NCBI RefSeq assembly: GCF_900186995.1
Contig: NZ_LT906463.1
Span: forward strand, 1,054,001-1,118,000
Direction of reading: 5' to 3'
DNA: 64,000 nt
Source of the DNA: Haemophilus pittmaniae
GTDB taxonomy: Bacteria > Pseudomonadota > Gammaproteobacteria > Enterobacterales > Pasteurellaceae
The translations under genes and the position numbers were made by a program. Of this stretch, positions 30,409 through 40,600 are shown piece by piece; the first letter of the stretch is position 1; each line of letters starts with the position of its first letter. The notes under the pieces are model-generated. The model had not been told where the DNA came from and searched no databases. It was given only the letters and a program-made list of their open reading frames with translations.

Positions 30409-30436
30409 TTGCGTCAACTTCGAAAATCCGTAATAT
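30409..30436 (+). promoter_or_regulatory. promoter of the tRNA-Lys cluster
   Basis: TTGCGT, 16 bases, TAATAT, followed by a GC-rich start region (ACGCACC), a layout typical of growth-rate-controlled tRNA promoters. It lies about 20 bases before the first tRNA. Confidence 0.7.
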
Positions 30437-30457
30437 ACGCACCTGTTACGAAATTGA

Positions 30458-30533
30458 GGGTCGTTAGCTCAGTCGGTAGAGCAGCGGACTTTTAATCCGT
30501 TGGTCGAAGGTTCGAATCCTTCACGACCCACCA
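30458..30533 (+). tRNA. tRNA-Lys (UUU), copy 1
   Basis: 76 bases with encoded CCA. Acceptor GGGTCGT pairs with ACGACCC; anticodon loop CTTTTAA gives UUU, reading AAA/AAG; T-loop TTCGAAT. Identical to the next two copies. Confidence 0.98.
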
Positions 30534-30553
30534 CTCAATTTTAGCGCCTTGAT

Positions 30554-30629
30554 GGGTCGTTAGCTCAGTCGGTAGAGCAGCGGACTTTTAATCCGTTGGT
30601 CGAAGGTTCGAATCCTTCACGACCCACCA
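30554..30629 (+). tRNA. tRNA-Lys (UUU), copy 2
   Basis: Identical in sequence to copy 1; the 20-base spacer before it is unrelated, so the duplication covers only the tRNA itself. Confidence 0.98.
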
Positions 30630-30653
30630 TCAGTAGTACAAGTTTTCTCCCAT

Positions 30654-30729
30654 GGGTCGTTAGCTCAGTCGGTAGAGCAGCGGACTTTTAATCCGTTGGT
30701 CGAAGGTTCGAATCCTTCACGACCCACCA
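30654..30729 (+). tRNA. tRNA-Lys (UUU), copy 3
   Basis: Identical to copies 1 and 2, with a 24-base spacer before it. Likely one polycistronic precursor with the others. Confidence 0.98.
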
Positions 30730-30748
30730 TTCATTAAATTTTCCAGTT

Positions 30749-30824
30749 GGGTTGTTAGCTCAGTTGGTAGAGCAGCGGACTCTTAATCCGTCGGTCGAGA
30801 GTTCGAGCCTCTCACAACCCACCA
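30749..30824 (+). tRNA. tRNA-Lys (CUU)
   Basis: 76 bases with encoded CCA. Acceptor GGGTTGT/ACAACCC; anticodon loop CTCTTAA gives CUU, reading AAG only; T-stem GAGAG/CTCTC. It differs from the UUU copies by paired changes in acceptor and T stems, so it is a true separate isoacceptor and not a mutated copy. Confidence 0.95.
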
Positions 30825-30922
30825 ACTATCATTTCTTAATAATAATTTAAAATTGTTGACTTATTTCTATGGTTACTATGTTAGAATAACCACAGATTGA
30901 AGTCGGAAATTCAAATGTTTAA

Positions 30923-31630
30923 ATGTTTAAGAATATACGTATTGTTTTAGTTGAAACATCTCACAGCGGAAATATAGGTTCTGCTGCTCGAGCTATGAAA
31001 ACAATGGGACTTAACGAACTGTATCTTGTTTCCCCAAAATGTATAGATGAGCAGTCGATAGCGTTAGCAGCTGGAGCCGATGATATTGTTATCAATGCCC
31101 ATGTGGTAGATAATTTAGAATTAGCAATAGCTGATAGTACTCTGGTTGTAGGAACTAGTGCTCGTTTGCGACATTTACAAAACACCTTACTCGATCCTCG
31201 ACAATGCGCTGAAAAGTCATTAGAACACCAAGGAAAAGTTGCCATTGTATTTGGCCGAGAGAGGATAGGGTTAACTAACGATGAGCTTTTGCGATGTCAT
31301 TATCATCTTAATATCCCAGCTAACCCAGATTATTCCTCCTTAAATTTAGCTATGGCTGTTCAATTAGTCTGCTATGAATTACGTATGAGAGGTTTGGAAT
31401 TACAATCTATACGACCTATTTCAACGATAGAACATGCCCATCCGACGGTACAAGAAATGGAGTATTTCTTTTCTCGTACAGAAGATTTATATAAGCGCAT
31501 TGGTTTTGTGCAAAACCAAGCAGTTATTCGGAAAATTCGTCGTTTATATCAGCGTGTAAATATCGAAAAGAATGAATTAAATATCTTACTTGGTATGTTA
31601 AAAGCCGTAGAAAACAAATTAAAAGATTAA
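30923..31630 (+). CDS. trmJ: tRNA (cytidine/uridine-32-2'-O)-methyltransferase TrmJ
   Basis: 235 residues, SPOUT methyltransferase. N-terminal IRIVLVETSHSGNIGSAARAMKTMGL and the knot motifs VFGRERIGLTNDEL and NPDYSSLNLAMAVQLVCYEL. It methylates position 32 in the anticodon loop of several tRNAs. It stands directly before iscR, as in H. influenzae and E. coli, and is separated from the tRNA-Lys cluster by about 100 bases containing TTGACT-like and TAGAAT-like words. Confidence 0.95.
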   Translation: MFKNIRIVLVETSHSGNIGSAARAMKTMGLNELYLVSPKCIDEQSIALAAGADDIVINAHVVDNLELAIADSTLVVGTSARLRHLQNTLLDPRQCAEKSLEHQGKVAIVFGRERIGLTNDELLRCHYHLNIPANPDYSSLNLAMAVQLVCYELRMRGLELQSIRPISTIEHAHPTVQEMEYFFSRTEDLYKRIGFVQNQAVIRKIRRLYQRVNIEKNELNILLGMLKAVENKLKD

Positions 31631-31635
31631 AGCTT

Positions 31636-31660
31636 ATAGTTGACTGTGTTGGTAGGATAT
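31636..31660 (+). promoter_or_regulatory. IscR type-1 site overlapping the iscR promoter
   Basis: ATAGTTGACT at 31636-31645, then GTGTTG, then GTAGGATAT fits the E. coli type-1 IscR site (ATASYYGACTRWWWYAGTCRRSTAT) at most positions. It includes a TTGACT -35. It lies about 37 bases before the iscR start, as expected for autorepression by [2Fe-2S]-IscR. Confidence 0.65.
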
Positions 31661-31696
31661 GCAACTATTCACGGGGCAAAAATAGAAGGATAATTT

Positions 31697-32149
31697 ATGA
31701 AACTAACATCAAAAGGCCGCTACGCAGTGACAGCAATACTTGATATTGCATTAAATTCCAATAGTGGTCCAGTGAGTTTAGCTGATATATCTGAGCGGCA
31801 AAGTATTTCACTTTCTTATCTCGAACAGCTATTTGCAAAATTACGCCGTGATGGGTTAGTTAAAAGTGTAAGAGGCCCGGGTGGTGGTTATCGCCTAGGA
31901 TTGCCTCCGAGTGAAATTTCTGTTGCGATGATTATTTCTGCTGTGAATGAAAATGTGAACGTAACCCGTTGCTATGGCAATAGTAACTGTAAAGGTGGTG
32001 ACGAATGCTTAACTCATTCGTTATGGGAGGGGTTGAGTATGCGTATTGAGAATTTTTTAAGTGAAATAACTTTAGCTGAATTAGTTGAACAACGTACAAA
32101 TAAGATCAAATCTCATCAGGATTTTGAAAATTTAGTTGTACTGAACTAG
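31697..32149 (+). CDS. iscR: Fe-S cluster-sensing transcriptional regulator IscR
   Basis: 150 residues, Rrf2 family. Winged helix at the N-terminus ([50 protein letters not shown]) and the cluster-binding cysteines in [16 protein letters not shown], with the His ligand after the third Cys. Represses the isc operon when holo. First gene of the isc operon. Confidence 0.97.
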   Translation: MKLTSKGRYAVTAILDIALNSNSGPVSLADISERQSISLSYLEQLFAKLRRDGLVKSVRGPGGGYRLGLPPSEISVAMIISAVNENVNVTRCYGNSNCKGGDECLTHSLWEGLSMRIENFLSEITLAELVEQRTNKIKSHQDFENLVVLN

Positions 32150-32235
32150 TGGTTCTGGATCTGAAATCAATAAATAAAGACAACTAAATAACTACGTATT
32201 GATGAGATCTATTAAGAATTTTAATAGGAGTGAAA

Positions 32236-33450
32236 ATGAAATTACCAATTTATTTGGATTATGCAGCTACTTGTCCTGTGGATGAACGAGTAGCCAAAAA
32301 GATGATGGAATATTTAACCATAGATGGGGTATTTGGCAACCCTGCATCGCGTTCCCATAAATTTGGATGGCAGGCTGAAGAGGCTGTAGATGTAGCTCGT
32401 AATCAAATTGCCGATTTAATTGGTGCGGATTCACGGGAGATTGTTTTTACTTCAGGTGCAACAGAATCTGACAATTTAGCAATTAAAGGTGCCGCTCACT
32501 TTTATCAAACTAAAGGTAAACACATTATTACCTGTAAAACAGAACATAAAGCAGTATTAGATACTTGTCGTCAATTGGAGCGTGAAGGATTTGAGGTGAC
32601 TTATTTAGAGCCTCAAGAGGATGGTTTAATTGATTTAGAAAAGCTTAAAGCAACATTGCGTCCGGATACTATTTTAGTTTCGATTATGCATGTTAATAAC
32701 GAAATTGGTGTCATTCAGGATATCCAAGAAATAGGGGAACTCTGTCGTGCCAATAAAACGGTCTTTCATGTGGATGCAACACAGAGTGTTGGTAAGTTAC
32801 CGATTAATCTTGAGGTGTTACCAGTTGATTTGATGTCTATGTCTAGCCATAAATTGTATGGGCCGAAGGGAATTGGTGCGCTTTATGTGCGACGTAAACC
32901 ACGAATTCGTTTAGAAGCGATTATTCATGGTGGCGGGCATGAACGGGGTATGCGTTCAGGTACGTTGCCCGTACATCAAATTGTCGGTATGGGTGAAGCT
33001 TACCGTATTGCGAAAGAGGAAATGGCAACAGAAATTCCTCGTTTAACAAAATTACGTGATCGTCTTTATAACGGTTTAAAAGAAATAGAAGAAACCTATG
33101 TTAATGGTTCAATGGAGCACCGGGTTGGAACTAATTTAAATATTAGTTTTAATTATGTGGAAGGTGAGAGTTTGATGATGGCATTGCGCGATATTGCCGT
33201 ATCGTCCGGTTCAGCTTGTACTTCAGCTAGTTTGGAGCCATCCTATGTGTTACGTGCATTAGGCCGTAATGATGAATTGGCTCATAGCTCAATTCGTTTC
33301 ACATTAGGACGTTATACAACGGAAGAAGAGATTGACTATACCATCGAGCTGGTAAAAGGCGCTGTTGATAAATTACGTGCACTTTCCCCACTTTGGGATA
33401 TGTTCAAAGAAGGCATTGACCTGAATACAATTGAATGGTCGGCCCATTAG
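32236..33450 (+). CDS. iscS: cysteine desulfurase IscS
   Basis: 404 residues from ATG 32236 (AATAGGAGTGAAA upstream; a GTG six bases earlier is less likely because the family begins MKLPIYLDY). PLP-Lys in [12 protein letters not shown] and the catalytic Cys in [16 protein letters not shown]. Supplies sulfur for Fe-S clusters and tRNA thiolation. 86 bases after iscR. Confidence 0.98.
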   Translation: MKLPIYLDYAATCPVDERVAKKMMEYLTIDGVFGNPASRSHKFGWQAEEAVDVARNQIADLIGADSREIVFTSGATESDNLAIKGAAHFYQTKGKHIITCKTEHKAVLDTCRQLEREGFEVTYLEPQEDGLIDLEKLKATLRPDTILVSIMHVNNEIGVIQDIQEIGELCRANKTVFHVDATQSVGKLPINLEVLPVDLMSMSSHKLYGPKGIGALYVRRKPRIRLEAIIHGGGHERGMRSGTLPVHQIVGMGEAYRIAKEEMATEIPRLTKLRDRLYNGLKEIEETYVNGSMEHRVGTNLNISFNYVEGESLMMALRDIAVSSGSACTSASLEPSYVLRALGRNDELAHSSIRFTLGRYTTEEEIDYTIELVKGAVDKLRALSPLWDMFKEGIDLNTIEWSAH

Positions 33451-33475
33451 TTTTTATTTAGGAAAGGAAAGAAAA

Positions 33476-33859
33476 ATGGCATATAGCGAAAAAGTGATTG
33501 ATCACTATGAGAATCCCCGCAACGTTGGTGCGATGGATAAAAAAGATTCCAATGTTGGCACGGGTATGGTAGGGGCACCTGCTTGTGGTGATGTAATGCA
33601 ATTACAAATTAAAGTAAATGACAGCGGCATCATTGAGGATGCAAAATTCAAAACCTATGGTTGTGGATCAGCTATTGCATCCAGCTCGTTAATTACCGAG
33701 TGGGTAAAAGGCAAATCGTTAGATGAGGCTGGTGCGATTAAGAATAGTCAGATTGCAGAAGAGCTTGAATTACCTCCGGTAAAAGTCCACTGCTCAATCT
33801 TAGCTGAGGATGCAATCAAAGCCGCTATTGCTGATTATAAAAATAAACAAGGGAAATAA
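33476..33859 (+). CDS. iscU: Fe-S cluster scaffold IscU
   Basis: 127 residues from ATG 33476 (AGGAAAGAAAA upstream). All three scaffold cysteines at the E. coli numbers, Cys37, Cys63 and Cys106, and the HscA-recognition motif LPPVK at 99-103. Confidence 0.98.
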   Translation: MAYSEKVIDHYENPRNVGAMDKKDSNVGTGMVGAPACGDVMQLQIKVNDSGIIEDAKFKTYGCGSAIASSSLITEWVKGKSLDEAGAIKNSQIAEELELPPVKVHCSILAEDAIKAAIADYKNKQGK

Positions 33860-33862
33860 TTC

Positions 33863-33890
33863 AAGTGCGGTCAAAAAGACCGCATTTTAT
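33863..33890 (+). terminator. hairpin between iscU and iscA containing an uptake word
   Basis: AAGTGCGGT (exact Haemophilus uptake word, 33863-33871) forms the left arm of TGCGGTC-AAAAA-GACCGCA, followed by TTTTATT. This is a terminator-like structure inside the isc operon that could lower expression of iscA and the genes after it. The 118-base iscU-iscA gap holds nothing else clear. Confidence 0.7.
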
Positions 33891-33977
33891 TATGGATAAG
33901 TGCCAGGCTCGACATTAATCACCAGGCTAGTTTAGGCTTAGTGTTCTTGATTGGCGGAATTTTATAAGGTTCAGAAT

Positions 33978-34301
33978 ATGTCTATAACACTCACTGAAAA
34001 AGCAGCAGAACGCGTACGTACTTTTCTTGAAAATCGAGGTAAAGGTATTGGTTTACGCTTAGGGGTTAAAACCTCTGGTTGTTCTGGTTTAGGTTATGTG
34101 CTTGAGTTTGTTGATGTGCTAAATGATGACGATTTAGTGTTTGAACAACACGGCGTGAAGGTGGTCGTGGATCCTAAAAGTTTGGTTTATTTAGACGGGA
34201 TAGAGCTGGATTATGTGAAAGAAGGCTTAAATGAAGGTTTTAAATATAACAACCCAAATGTGAAAGAATCCTGTGGATGTGGTGAAAGTTTTCATGTTTA
34301 A
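33978..34301 (+). CDS. iscA: A-type Fe-S carrier IscA
   Basis: 107 residues from ATG 33978; the open frame starts 27 bases earlier but [13 protein letters not shown] is the family start. Conserved Cys35 (SGCSGLGY), Cys99 and Cys101 (SCGCGESF). Delivers clusters to apoproteins. Confidence 0.97.
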   Translation: MSITLTEKAAERVRTFLENRGKGIGLRLGVKTSGCSGLGYVLEFVDVLNDDDLVFEQHGVKVVVDPKSLVYLDGIELDYVKEGLNEGFKYNNPNVKESCGCGESFHV

Positions 34302-34310
34302 GGAATAAAA

Positions 34311-34832
34311 ATGACAAATCCTTTTGCTATTTTTGATTTGCCAGTAACTTTTAATATTGATTTAGGTTTATTATCAAGTCGTTATTTGGAGCTTCAAAAA
34401 AGCCTACACCCGGATAATTTTGTTACGGCTGATTCTGCAACCCAACGTCAAGCCATGCAAAAAGCATTAGAAATTAATGATGCGTTAAAAGTATTGCGTG
34501 ATCCGGTGCAACGAGCTGAAGCTATCATTGCAATTGAAACTGGTAATGCGGTTGATCCAGAGCAAAGGAGTACGCAAGATGTTGCATTTTTAATGCAGCA
34601 ATTAGAATGGCGTGAAGAATTGGAAGATATTGAACAAAAAGCAGATGATGCAACATTGAACCGTTTTGCCCAACGAATCAAACAAGCACGCTTACAGCTC
34701 CTCAATACCTTAAATGATGCGCTAACTGACAGAAATTGGCATTTAGCAACCCAATCTTGCGATAAACTTCGTTTTATTGAAAAACTCAATAGTGAAATTG
34801 AGCGAGTTGAAGAACATCTATTCGAACTTTAA
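34311..34832 (+). CDS. hscB: co-chaperone HscB
   Basis: 173 residues. N-terminal J domain with the HPD motif (SLHPDNF) and C-terminal helical bundle that binds IscU. Stimulates HscA ATPase. 9 bases after iscA. Confidence 0.97.
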   Translation: MTNPFAIFDLPVTFNIDLGLLSSRYLELQKSLHPDNFVTADSATQRQAMQKALEINDALKVLRDPVQRAEAIIAIETGNAVDPEQRSTQDVAFLMQQLEWREELEDIEQKADDATLNRFAQRIKQARLQLLNTLNDALTDRNWHLATQSCDKLRFIEKLNSEIERVEEHLFEL

Positions 34833-34888
34833 AAATACGGTGCTATGCTGGGAATATGAGTAAAAGGCATAGAGCACCGTATTTTTTA
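34833..34888 (+). terminator. hairpin between hscB and the DUF2625 gene
   Basis: AAATACGGTGCTATGC and GCATAGAGCACCGTATTT pair with a two-base bulge and are followed by TTT. It may partly terminate transcription or separate expression of the operon halves. Confidence 0.65.
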
Positions 34889-34903
34889 CGTTAAAAATTT
34901 ATT

Positions 34904-35590
34904 ATGCAGACTCTAGAACAACTCACAGATACATCTTCATCGGTTTGGCCGGTGATATCTCAATGGCTTAATAATTCCCGTAACGATTGTCGAGTGTTAA
35001 AAAAAGATGCCTCCTCAGCAGAACGTGAACTTTTTTCAATGCAGATGCCTACCTCCTCGCCTTTAGGTGCGGTTATTTATGAGACCGGAGGTATTCTCAT
35101 TCATCATGGTTGGCTACGTATTTTAGGTTCAGGTAGCTTTGCTCTCCCGCGAGGTTTAATGGACTGGAATTTTAGTAAGTCCTTCCATCAAACTGGGGAT
35201 AAACCACAATACTTGCTGATTGCAGATGATGCTGTGGGCGGTTATTTTGCTTTAAACGGCGGTTCTCTCGGTAATAATTTAGGAAAGGTTTATTATTTTT
35301 CGACTAAAGATAATCGCTGGCATGATCTGAATTTCAGTTATAGTGAATTTTTAGCCTGGGCACTTAACGGTGATCTTGACGCTTTTTATCAAGGTCTGTT
35401 TTGGCCAACGTGGCAGGCGGATGTTAAACAATTGGACGGTAATTCGGTTTTTGTTTTTTTGCCTGATTTAGCCGAAGATAAGGAAACTCCAATCGCTCAG
35501 CGAGAAAAGCGCGAAGTGGCTATCGAAACCCATTACAGCGGCGTTTTTGCCGAAAAAGATAAATTTGCTCAGGCTTATAGCGTGGCATAA
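34904..35590 (+). CDS. DUF2625 protein of unknown function within the isc operon
   Basis: 228 residues, soluble, no signal. The segment PLGAVIYETGGILIHHGWLR followed by ILGSGSFALPRGLMDWN is, as I recall it, the DUF2625 hallmark; later YLLIADDAVGGYFALNGGSLG and KVYYFSTKDNRWHDL resemble SMI1/SUKH-type strands. It sits between hscB and hscA; H. influenzae has, to my memory, a gene of unknown function at the same place. No cysteine cluster that would suggest Fe-S binding. A role in cluster assembly is possible only from position. Confidence 0.75.
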   Translation: MQTLEQLTDTSSSVWPVISQWLNNSRNDCRVLKKDASSAERELFSMQMPTSSPLGAVIYETGGILIHHGWLRILGSGSFALPRGLMDWNFSKSFHQTGDKPQYLLIADDAVGGYFALNGGSLGNNLGKVYYFSTKDNRWHDLNFSYSEFLAWALNGDLDAFYQGLFWPTWQADVKQLDGNSVFVFLPDLAEDKETPIAQREKREVAIETHYSGVFAEKDKFAQAYSVA

Positions 35591-35608
35591 AAATAACGGA
35601 ATACGAAT

Positions 35609-37468
35609 ATGGCATTATTACAAATTGCAGAACCAGGGCAAACTGAGGCTCCCCACCAACATCGTTTGGCCATAGGGATTGATTTAGGAACGACCAACTC
35701 TTTAGTAGCAGCTGTGCGTAGTGGACAAGCGACGATTTTAAATGATGAGCAGGAGCGAAGTCTTATACCATCAGTGGTTTATTATGGTAAAAATGTAAAG
35801 AATGTAGGCAGAGAAGCTCTTGCGCAAGCAGCAACGGATCCGCAGAACACTATTATTTCCGTGAAACGCTTAATTGGCCGTAGTTTGGCGGATGTCGAGT
35901 CAAGATACACTAATCTACCTTATGAGTTTGTAGCAAGTGAAAATGGCCTACCGTTATTGGTGACTCATCAAGGTCAAAAAAGCCCGATTGAAGTCTCAGC
36001 AGATATTTTATTTCGCTTAAATCATATTGCAGAACAGCGTCTTGCCGGAGATATTTCCGGTGTTGTGATTACTGTGCCTGCCTATTTTGATGATGCACAA
36101 CGCCAAAGTACCAAAGATGCAGCTCGTCTTGCAGGGCTAAACGTATTACGCTTATTAAATGAACCTACCGCCGCTGCGGTGGCTTATGGTTTAGATAGCG
36201 GAAAAGAAGGCGTGATAGCAGTTTATGACCTCGGTGGTGGTACTTTTGATATTTCGATTTTACGTCTATCCAAGGGCGTCTTTGAAGTATTGGCAACTGG
36301 CGGCGATACCGCATTAGGTGGTGATGATTTTGATCATTTAATTGCCGACTGGATTGCTGACCAAGCTGGTATTCAACCACAAAATGCCAACGAACAACGC
36401 GAACTTTTGACTTTAGCTACTCAAACTAAAATAGCCTTAACGGATGCGCCTAGTGTCTCAGTCTCTTGGCGTGGATTCGAAGGACTACTACACCGTGAAC
36501 AATTTAATGATTTAATTCATTCATTGGTTAAACGTTCATTATTGACCTGTCGTCGTGCTTTGAAGGATGCCAATGTTGCAGCTGATGAAGTCCAAGAGGT
36601 CGTGATGGTTGGCGGCTCAACTCGAGTTCCTTATGTACGTGAGCAAGTAGGCGAGTTCTTTGGACAAACTCCATTAACTTCGATTGACCCAGATAAAGTT
36701 GTGGCACTGGGGGCGGCGATTCAAGCGGATATTTTGGTGGGCAATAAAAATGACAGCGATATGCTTTTGCTTGATGTTGTACCACTTTCCCTAGGGATTG
36801 AAACCATGGGCGGTTTAGTTGAGAAAATTATTCCGCGCAATACCACGATACCAACTGCGCGGGCGCAGGAGTTCACTACTTTTAAAGATGGACAAACCGC
36901 AATGAGCGTGCATGTTGTGCAAGGTGAACGGGAATTGGTTGAAGATTGTCGCTCTCTAGGCCGTTTTACTCTGCATGGCATTCCGCCAATGGTTGCAGGG
37001 GCAGCCCATATTCGGGTGACTTATCAAGTGGATGCAGACGGTTTATTAAGTGTAACTGCGATGGAAAAATCCACTAAGGTGCAGGCATCAATTCAAATTA
37101 AGCCGTCTTACGGATTAACCGATGAAGAAGTGACCGCAATGATTAAGTCCTCTCAGGACAACGCACACAATGATATGCAGGCGCGAGAATTAGCCGAACA
37201 ACGGGTAGAAGCAGATCGGGTTATTGATAGCGTCATTAATGCATTACGGGAAGATGGTGCTAACTTATTGAGTGAAGCGGAATTCCATCAAATTGAGGCC
37301 GTATTACAACAGTTGATAACCCTTAAGCAGGGTGATTCCCGAGATGCTATCGCACAAGGTATTAAAGCCCTTGATGCAGCGACCCAAACCTTTGCTGCAC
37401 GCCGCATGAATAAATCGATTCAACAGGCGTTAGCCGGTAAAGCGGTCAGTGATATTGAAAACTGTTAA
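35609..37468 (+). CDS. hscA: Fe-S assembly chaperone HscA
   Basis: 619 residues, Hsp70 family specialised for IscU. Phosphate-1 [14 protein letters not shown], phosphate-2 [14 protein letters not shown], adenosine motif [12 protein letters not shown]. The substrate-binding domain follows from about 390. 18 bases after the DUF2625 gene. Confidence 0.98.
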   Translation: MALLQIAEPGQTEAPHQHRLAIGIDLGTTNSLVAAVRSGQATILNDEQERSLIPSVVYYGKNVKNVGREALAQAATDPQNTIISVKRLIGRSLADVESRYTNLPYEFVASENGLPLLVTHQGQKSPIEVSADILFRLNHIAEQRLAGDISGVVITVPAYFDDAQRQSTKDAARLAGLNVLRLLNEPTAAAVAYGLDSGKEGVIAVYDLGGGTFDISILRLSKGVFEVLATGGDTALGGDDFDHLIADWIADQAGIQPQNANEQRELLTLATQTKIALTDAPSVSVSWRGFEGLLHREQFNDLIHSLVKRSLLTCRRALKDANVAADEVQEVVMVGGSTRVPYVREQVGEFFGQTPLTSIDPDKVVALGAAIQADILVGNKNDSDMLLLDVVPLSLGIETMGGLVEKIIPRNTTIPTARAQEFTTFKDGQTAMSVHVVQGERELVEDCRSLGRFTLHGIPPMVAGAAHIRVTYQVDADGLLSVTAMEKSTKVQASIQIKPSYGLTDEEVTAMIKSSQDNAHNDMQARELAEQRVEADRVIDSVINALREDGANLLSEAEFHQIEAVLQQLITLKQGDSRDAIAQGIKALDAATQTFAARRMNKSIQQALAGKAVSDIENC

Positions 37469-37506
37469 GTGATTTATTGTTATTTTGTTATTTAGAGGAA
37501 AGTGCC

Positions 37507-37848
37507 ATGCCAAAAGTGATTTTTTTACCGAATGAAGAATTTTGCCCTGAGGGAATGGTCGTGGATGCGGCGGCCGGAGATAATTTACTCGAAGTAGCCC
37601 ATAACGCGGGCGTCGAGATTCACCATGCCTGTGACGGTTCTTGTGCCTGTACTACTTGTCACGTGGTGATTCGCGAAGGTTTTGATTCACTTAACGAAGC
37701 TAGCGATCAAGAAGAAGATATGTTGGATAAGGCCTGGGGATTGGAAATGGATAGCCGCCTTTCCTGCCAATGCATTGTCGGAGAAGAAGATTTAGTGGTT
37801 GAAATTCCGAAATACAATATTAATCATGCGAATGAGGCAGCTCACTAA
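37507..37848 (+). CDS. fdx: [2Fe-2S] ferredoxin of the isc system
   Basis: 113 residues from ATG 37507 (TAGAGGAAAGTGCC upstream; the open frame extends 30 bases further). Cluster ligands Cys42, Cys48, Cys51 ([10 protein letters not shown]) and the fourth in LSCQC. Electron donor for cluster assembly. One-base overlap with iscX (TAATG). Confidence 0.97.
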   Translation: MPKVIFLPNEEFCPEGMVVDAAAGDNLLEVAHNAGVEIHHACDGSCACTTCHVVIREGFDSLNEASDQEEDMLDKAWGLEMDSRLSCQCIVGEEDLVVEIPKYNINHANEAAH

Positions 37849-38042
37849 TGAAATGGACTGATGCCCAACAAATTGCCGAAATGCTCTATGACCAAAATCC
37901 AGAGCTTGATCCGAAAACGGTACGTTTTACCGATTTGCACCAATGGATTTTAGCCTTGGAGGGGTTTGATGATGAACCGCAAAAATCCAATGAAAGTATT
38001 TTAGAAGCCATTTTGCTGAAATGGCTAGATGAATATGAGTAG
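37848..38042 (+). CDS. iscX: IscX, regulator of Fe-S assembly
   Basis: 64 residues, acidic ([34 protein letters not shown]...). Binds IscS and iron; modulates sulfur transfer. Last gene of the isc operon. Confidence 0.95.
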   Translation: MKWTDAQQIAEMLYDQNPELDPKTVRFTDLHQWILALEGFDDEPQKSNESILEAILLKWLDEYE

Positions 38043-38054
38043 ACAGATATAAAC

Positions 38055-38085
38055 AAAGGCCTGTGTGTATAACTCAGGCCTTTTT
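38055..38085 (+). terminator. intrinsic terminator of the isc operon
   Basis: AAAGGCCTG, an 11-base loop, CAGGCCTTTTT. Nine bp stem with a T tail. Confidence 0.93.
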
Positions 38086-38095
38086 GTTGTCTTTT

Positions 38096-38173
38096 AAACG
38101 CCCCCTTGGGAATTGGAGTTTTTCTTAAAAACGGTCATAAGTCATTGATTTTATTAATGTTTGGCGAAAAATA
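38096..38173 (+). repeat. dispersed intergenic repeat, copy D
   Basis: Begins AAACGCCCCC, has GAGTTTTTCTTAAAAACGG in the middle and GTCATTGATTTTATTAATG near the end. It fills the gap between the isc terminator and the galT stop codon (convergent genes). Confidence 0.8.
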
Positions 38174-38177
38174 GAAA

Positions 38178-39236
<1,059 letters not shown>

Positions 39237-39242
39237 CTAAAA

Positions 39243-39256
39243 TGAAAGCGGTTACA
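39243..39256 (-). promoter_or_regulatory. Gal operator in front of galT
   Basis: Minus strand TGTAACCGCTTTCA matches the GalR/GalS half-pattern TGTAANCGNTTNCA at every defined position. It lies just downstream of the likely galT start of transcription (minus-strand -10 TATCTT at about 39276-39271). Confidence 0.8.
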
Positions 39257-39296
39257 GGTTTGATGGGCTAAAGATAGCAAAATGGTAAAAATAAAC

Positions 39297-39312
39297 TGTG
39301 ATTTAGCTCACA
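39297..39312. promoter_or_regulatory. CRP site for galT
   Basis: TGTGATTTAGCTCACA, an exact TGTGA-N6-TCACA. Its centre is about 40 bases from the inferred galT start of transcription, a class II position. Confidence 0.85.
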
Positions 39313-39347
39313 AAAAACCTCGTATTCATAAAAAAATAACGGTTTTT

Positions 39348-39363
39348 TGTGAGCTTGCTTACA
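39348..39363. promoter_or_regulatory. CRP site for galR/S
   Basis: TGTGAGCTTGCTTACA, one mismatch from TGTGA-N6-TCACA. It is about 60 bases upstream of the inferred start for galR/S (-10 TATGAT at 39403-39408), a class I position. Confidence 0.75.
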
Positions 39364-39371
39364 TTTTTTAA

Positions 39372-39385
39372 CGTAACCGCTTTCA
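39372..39385 (+). promoter_or_regulatory. Gal operator in front of galR/S
   Basis: CGTAACCGCTTTCA, one mismatch from TGTAANCGNTTNCA, just upstream of the TATGAT -10 of galR/S; suggests autoregulation. Confidence 0.75.
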
Positions 39386-39437
39386 ATTTTGCTAGGTTTT
39401 ACTATGATGAAATAAGTTCAATTACACAGGATTAGTT

Positions 39438-40445
39438 ATGGCAACAATACGAGATGTGGCGCAACTAGCCAATGTTTCCGTGGCAACGGTTTCCCGGGTA
39501 CTCAATAATTATCATTCGGTCAGTGACAAAACCCGTCTGACAGTACAGGCGGCTATGGCTCAGCTGAATTATCAGCCGAATGCTAATGCTCAAGCGCTGG
39601 CGGTACAAAATACCGATACTATCGGGGTGGTGGTAACCGATGTAACCGATGCCTTTTTTGCGATTTTGGTTAAAGCGGTAGACAAGGTGGCTGAAGAGCA
39701 TCAAAAGACTATTTTGATCGGTATTGGGTATCACCAAGCAGAGAAGGAGCGTGAAGCGATTGATACCTTACTACGTAAACGCTGTAGTTGCCTGGTAGTG
39801 CATGCCAAAGCGCTTTCTGATGAGGAATTATCCGAGTATTTACGGAGTCAACCGGGAATGGTGATCATCAATCGGGTGATTCGCGGATTTGAATCGCGTT
39901 GTGTCAGTTTGGACAATCGTCAGGGAACCTATTTGGCTACAGAAATGTTGATTCGTCTTGGGCATCGGAAGATTGCTTATATCGGTTCAAATCACGAGAT
40001 TTTGGATGAAAGTGAACGTTGTCAAGGTTATTTAGATGCCCTGAAAGCAAATCATTTACCGGTGACTGAACAGGCGATTGTGCATCATTCTCCGGATTTT
40101 GAGGGCGGTGAACAGGCCATGATTGATTTATTAAGTTATAACAAGGCATTAACTGCAGTTGTCGCTTATAACGATTCTATGGCAGCTGGTGCTATTTCAG
40201 TCTTAAATGAAAATAATATCAATGTGCCGAAACAATTTTCCATTGTCGGTTTTGACGATATGCCGATAGCCCGTTATTTGATTCCTAAACTCACAACAAT
40301 TCGCTATCCTATTGATTTAATGGCAAGTTATGCTGCGAGATTAGCATTAAGTTTGGTTAATGAAGAGATTAAAACACCTTCTGTGGTGCAATTTAATCCA
40401 ACCTTGGTTAGACGTTTTTCCGTTGGAAATGCACCAGAATTGTGA
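39438..40445 (+). CDS. galR: LacI-family galactose repressor (GalR/GalS)
   Basis: 335 residues. N-terminal helix-turn-helix [24 protein letters not shown] and hinge helix [10 protein letters not shown], then a periplasmic-binding-protein-like effector domain. Only one such regulator is present, where E. coli has GalR and GalS; its place next to mglB resembles E. coli galS. Three matching operators lie before galT, this gene and mglB. Its stop codon overlaps the first CRP site of the mgl promoter. Confidence 0.9.
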   Translation: MATIRDVAQLANVSVATVSRVLNNYHSVSDKTRLTVQAAMAQLNYQPNANAQALAVQNTDTIGVVVTDVTDAFFAILVKAVDKVAEEHQKTILIGIGYHQAEKEREAIDTLLRKRCSCLVVHAKALSDEELSEYLRSQPGMVIINRVIRGFESRCVSLDNRQGTYLATEMLIRLGHRKIAYIGSNHEILDESERCQGYLDALKANHLPVTEQAIVHHSPDFEGGEQAMIDLLSYNKALTAVVAYNDSMAAGAISVLNENNINVPKQFSIVGFDDMPIARYLIPKLTTIRYPIDLMASYAARLALSLVNEEIKTPSVVQFNPTLVRRFSVGNAPEL

Positions 40446-40456
40446 TAGTGATCACA
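40441..40456. promoter_or_regulatory. upstream CRP site of the mgl promoter
   Basis: TGTGATAGTGATCACA, exact TGTGA-N6-TCACA, overlapping the galR/S stop codon. Confidence 0.8.
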
Positions 40457-40472
40457 TTTTATAATATTTTAA

Positions 40473-40486
40473 TGTAATCGCTTTCA
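40473..40486 (+). promoter_or_regulatory. Gal operator of the mgl operon
   Basis: TGTAATCGCTTTCA, full match to TGTAANCGNTTNCA, located between two CRP sites. Confidence 0.8.
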
Positions 40487-40490
40487 TTTC

Positions 40491-40533
40491 TGTGAGTTTG
40501 ATCACAGAACAACCAAATATTAACCGCTATGAT
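40491..40533 (+). promoter_or_regulatory. mgl promoter: CRP site and -10
   Basis: TGTGAGTTTGATCACA (40491-40506, exact CRP word) is followed by TATGAT at 40528-40533. A start near 40540 puts the CRP centre at about -41.5, the class II spacing. Confidence 0.8.
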
Positions 40534-40600
40534 GCGCGCCAGTTGCAGAGTTAGGCAACCTCCTCTATTTATCAACCAAGTTCCTCATTAGGAGTGCTTT

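Noticed and set aside
30458..30824. tRNA array as an integration site for a mobile element
   Set aside because: No integrase, no direct repeat of a tRNA 3' end and no foreign-looking DNA follow; trmJ and isc come directly after.
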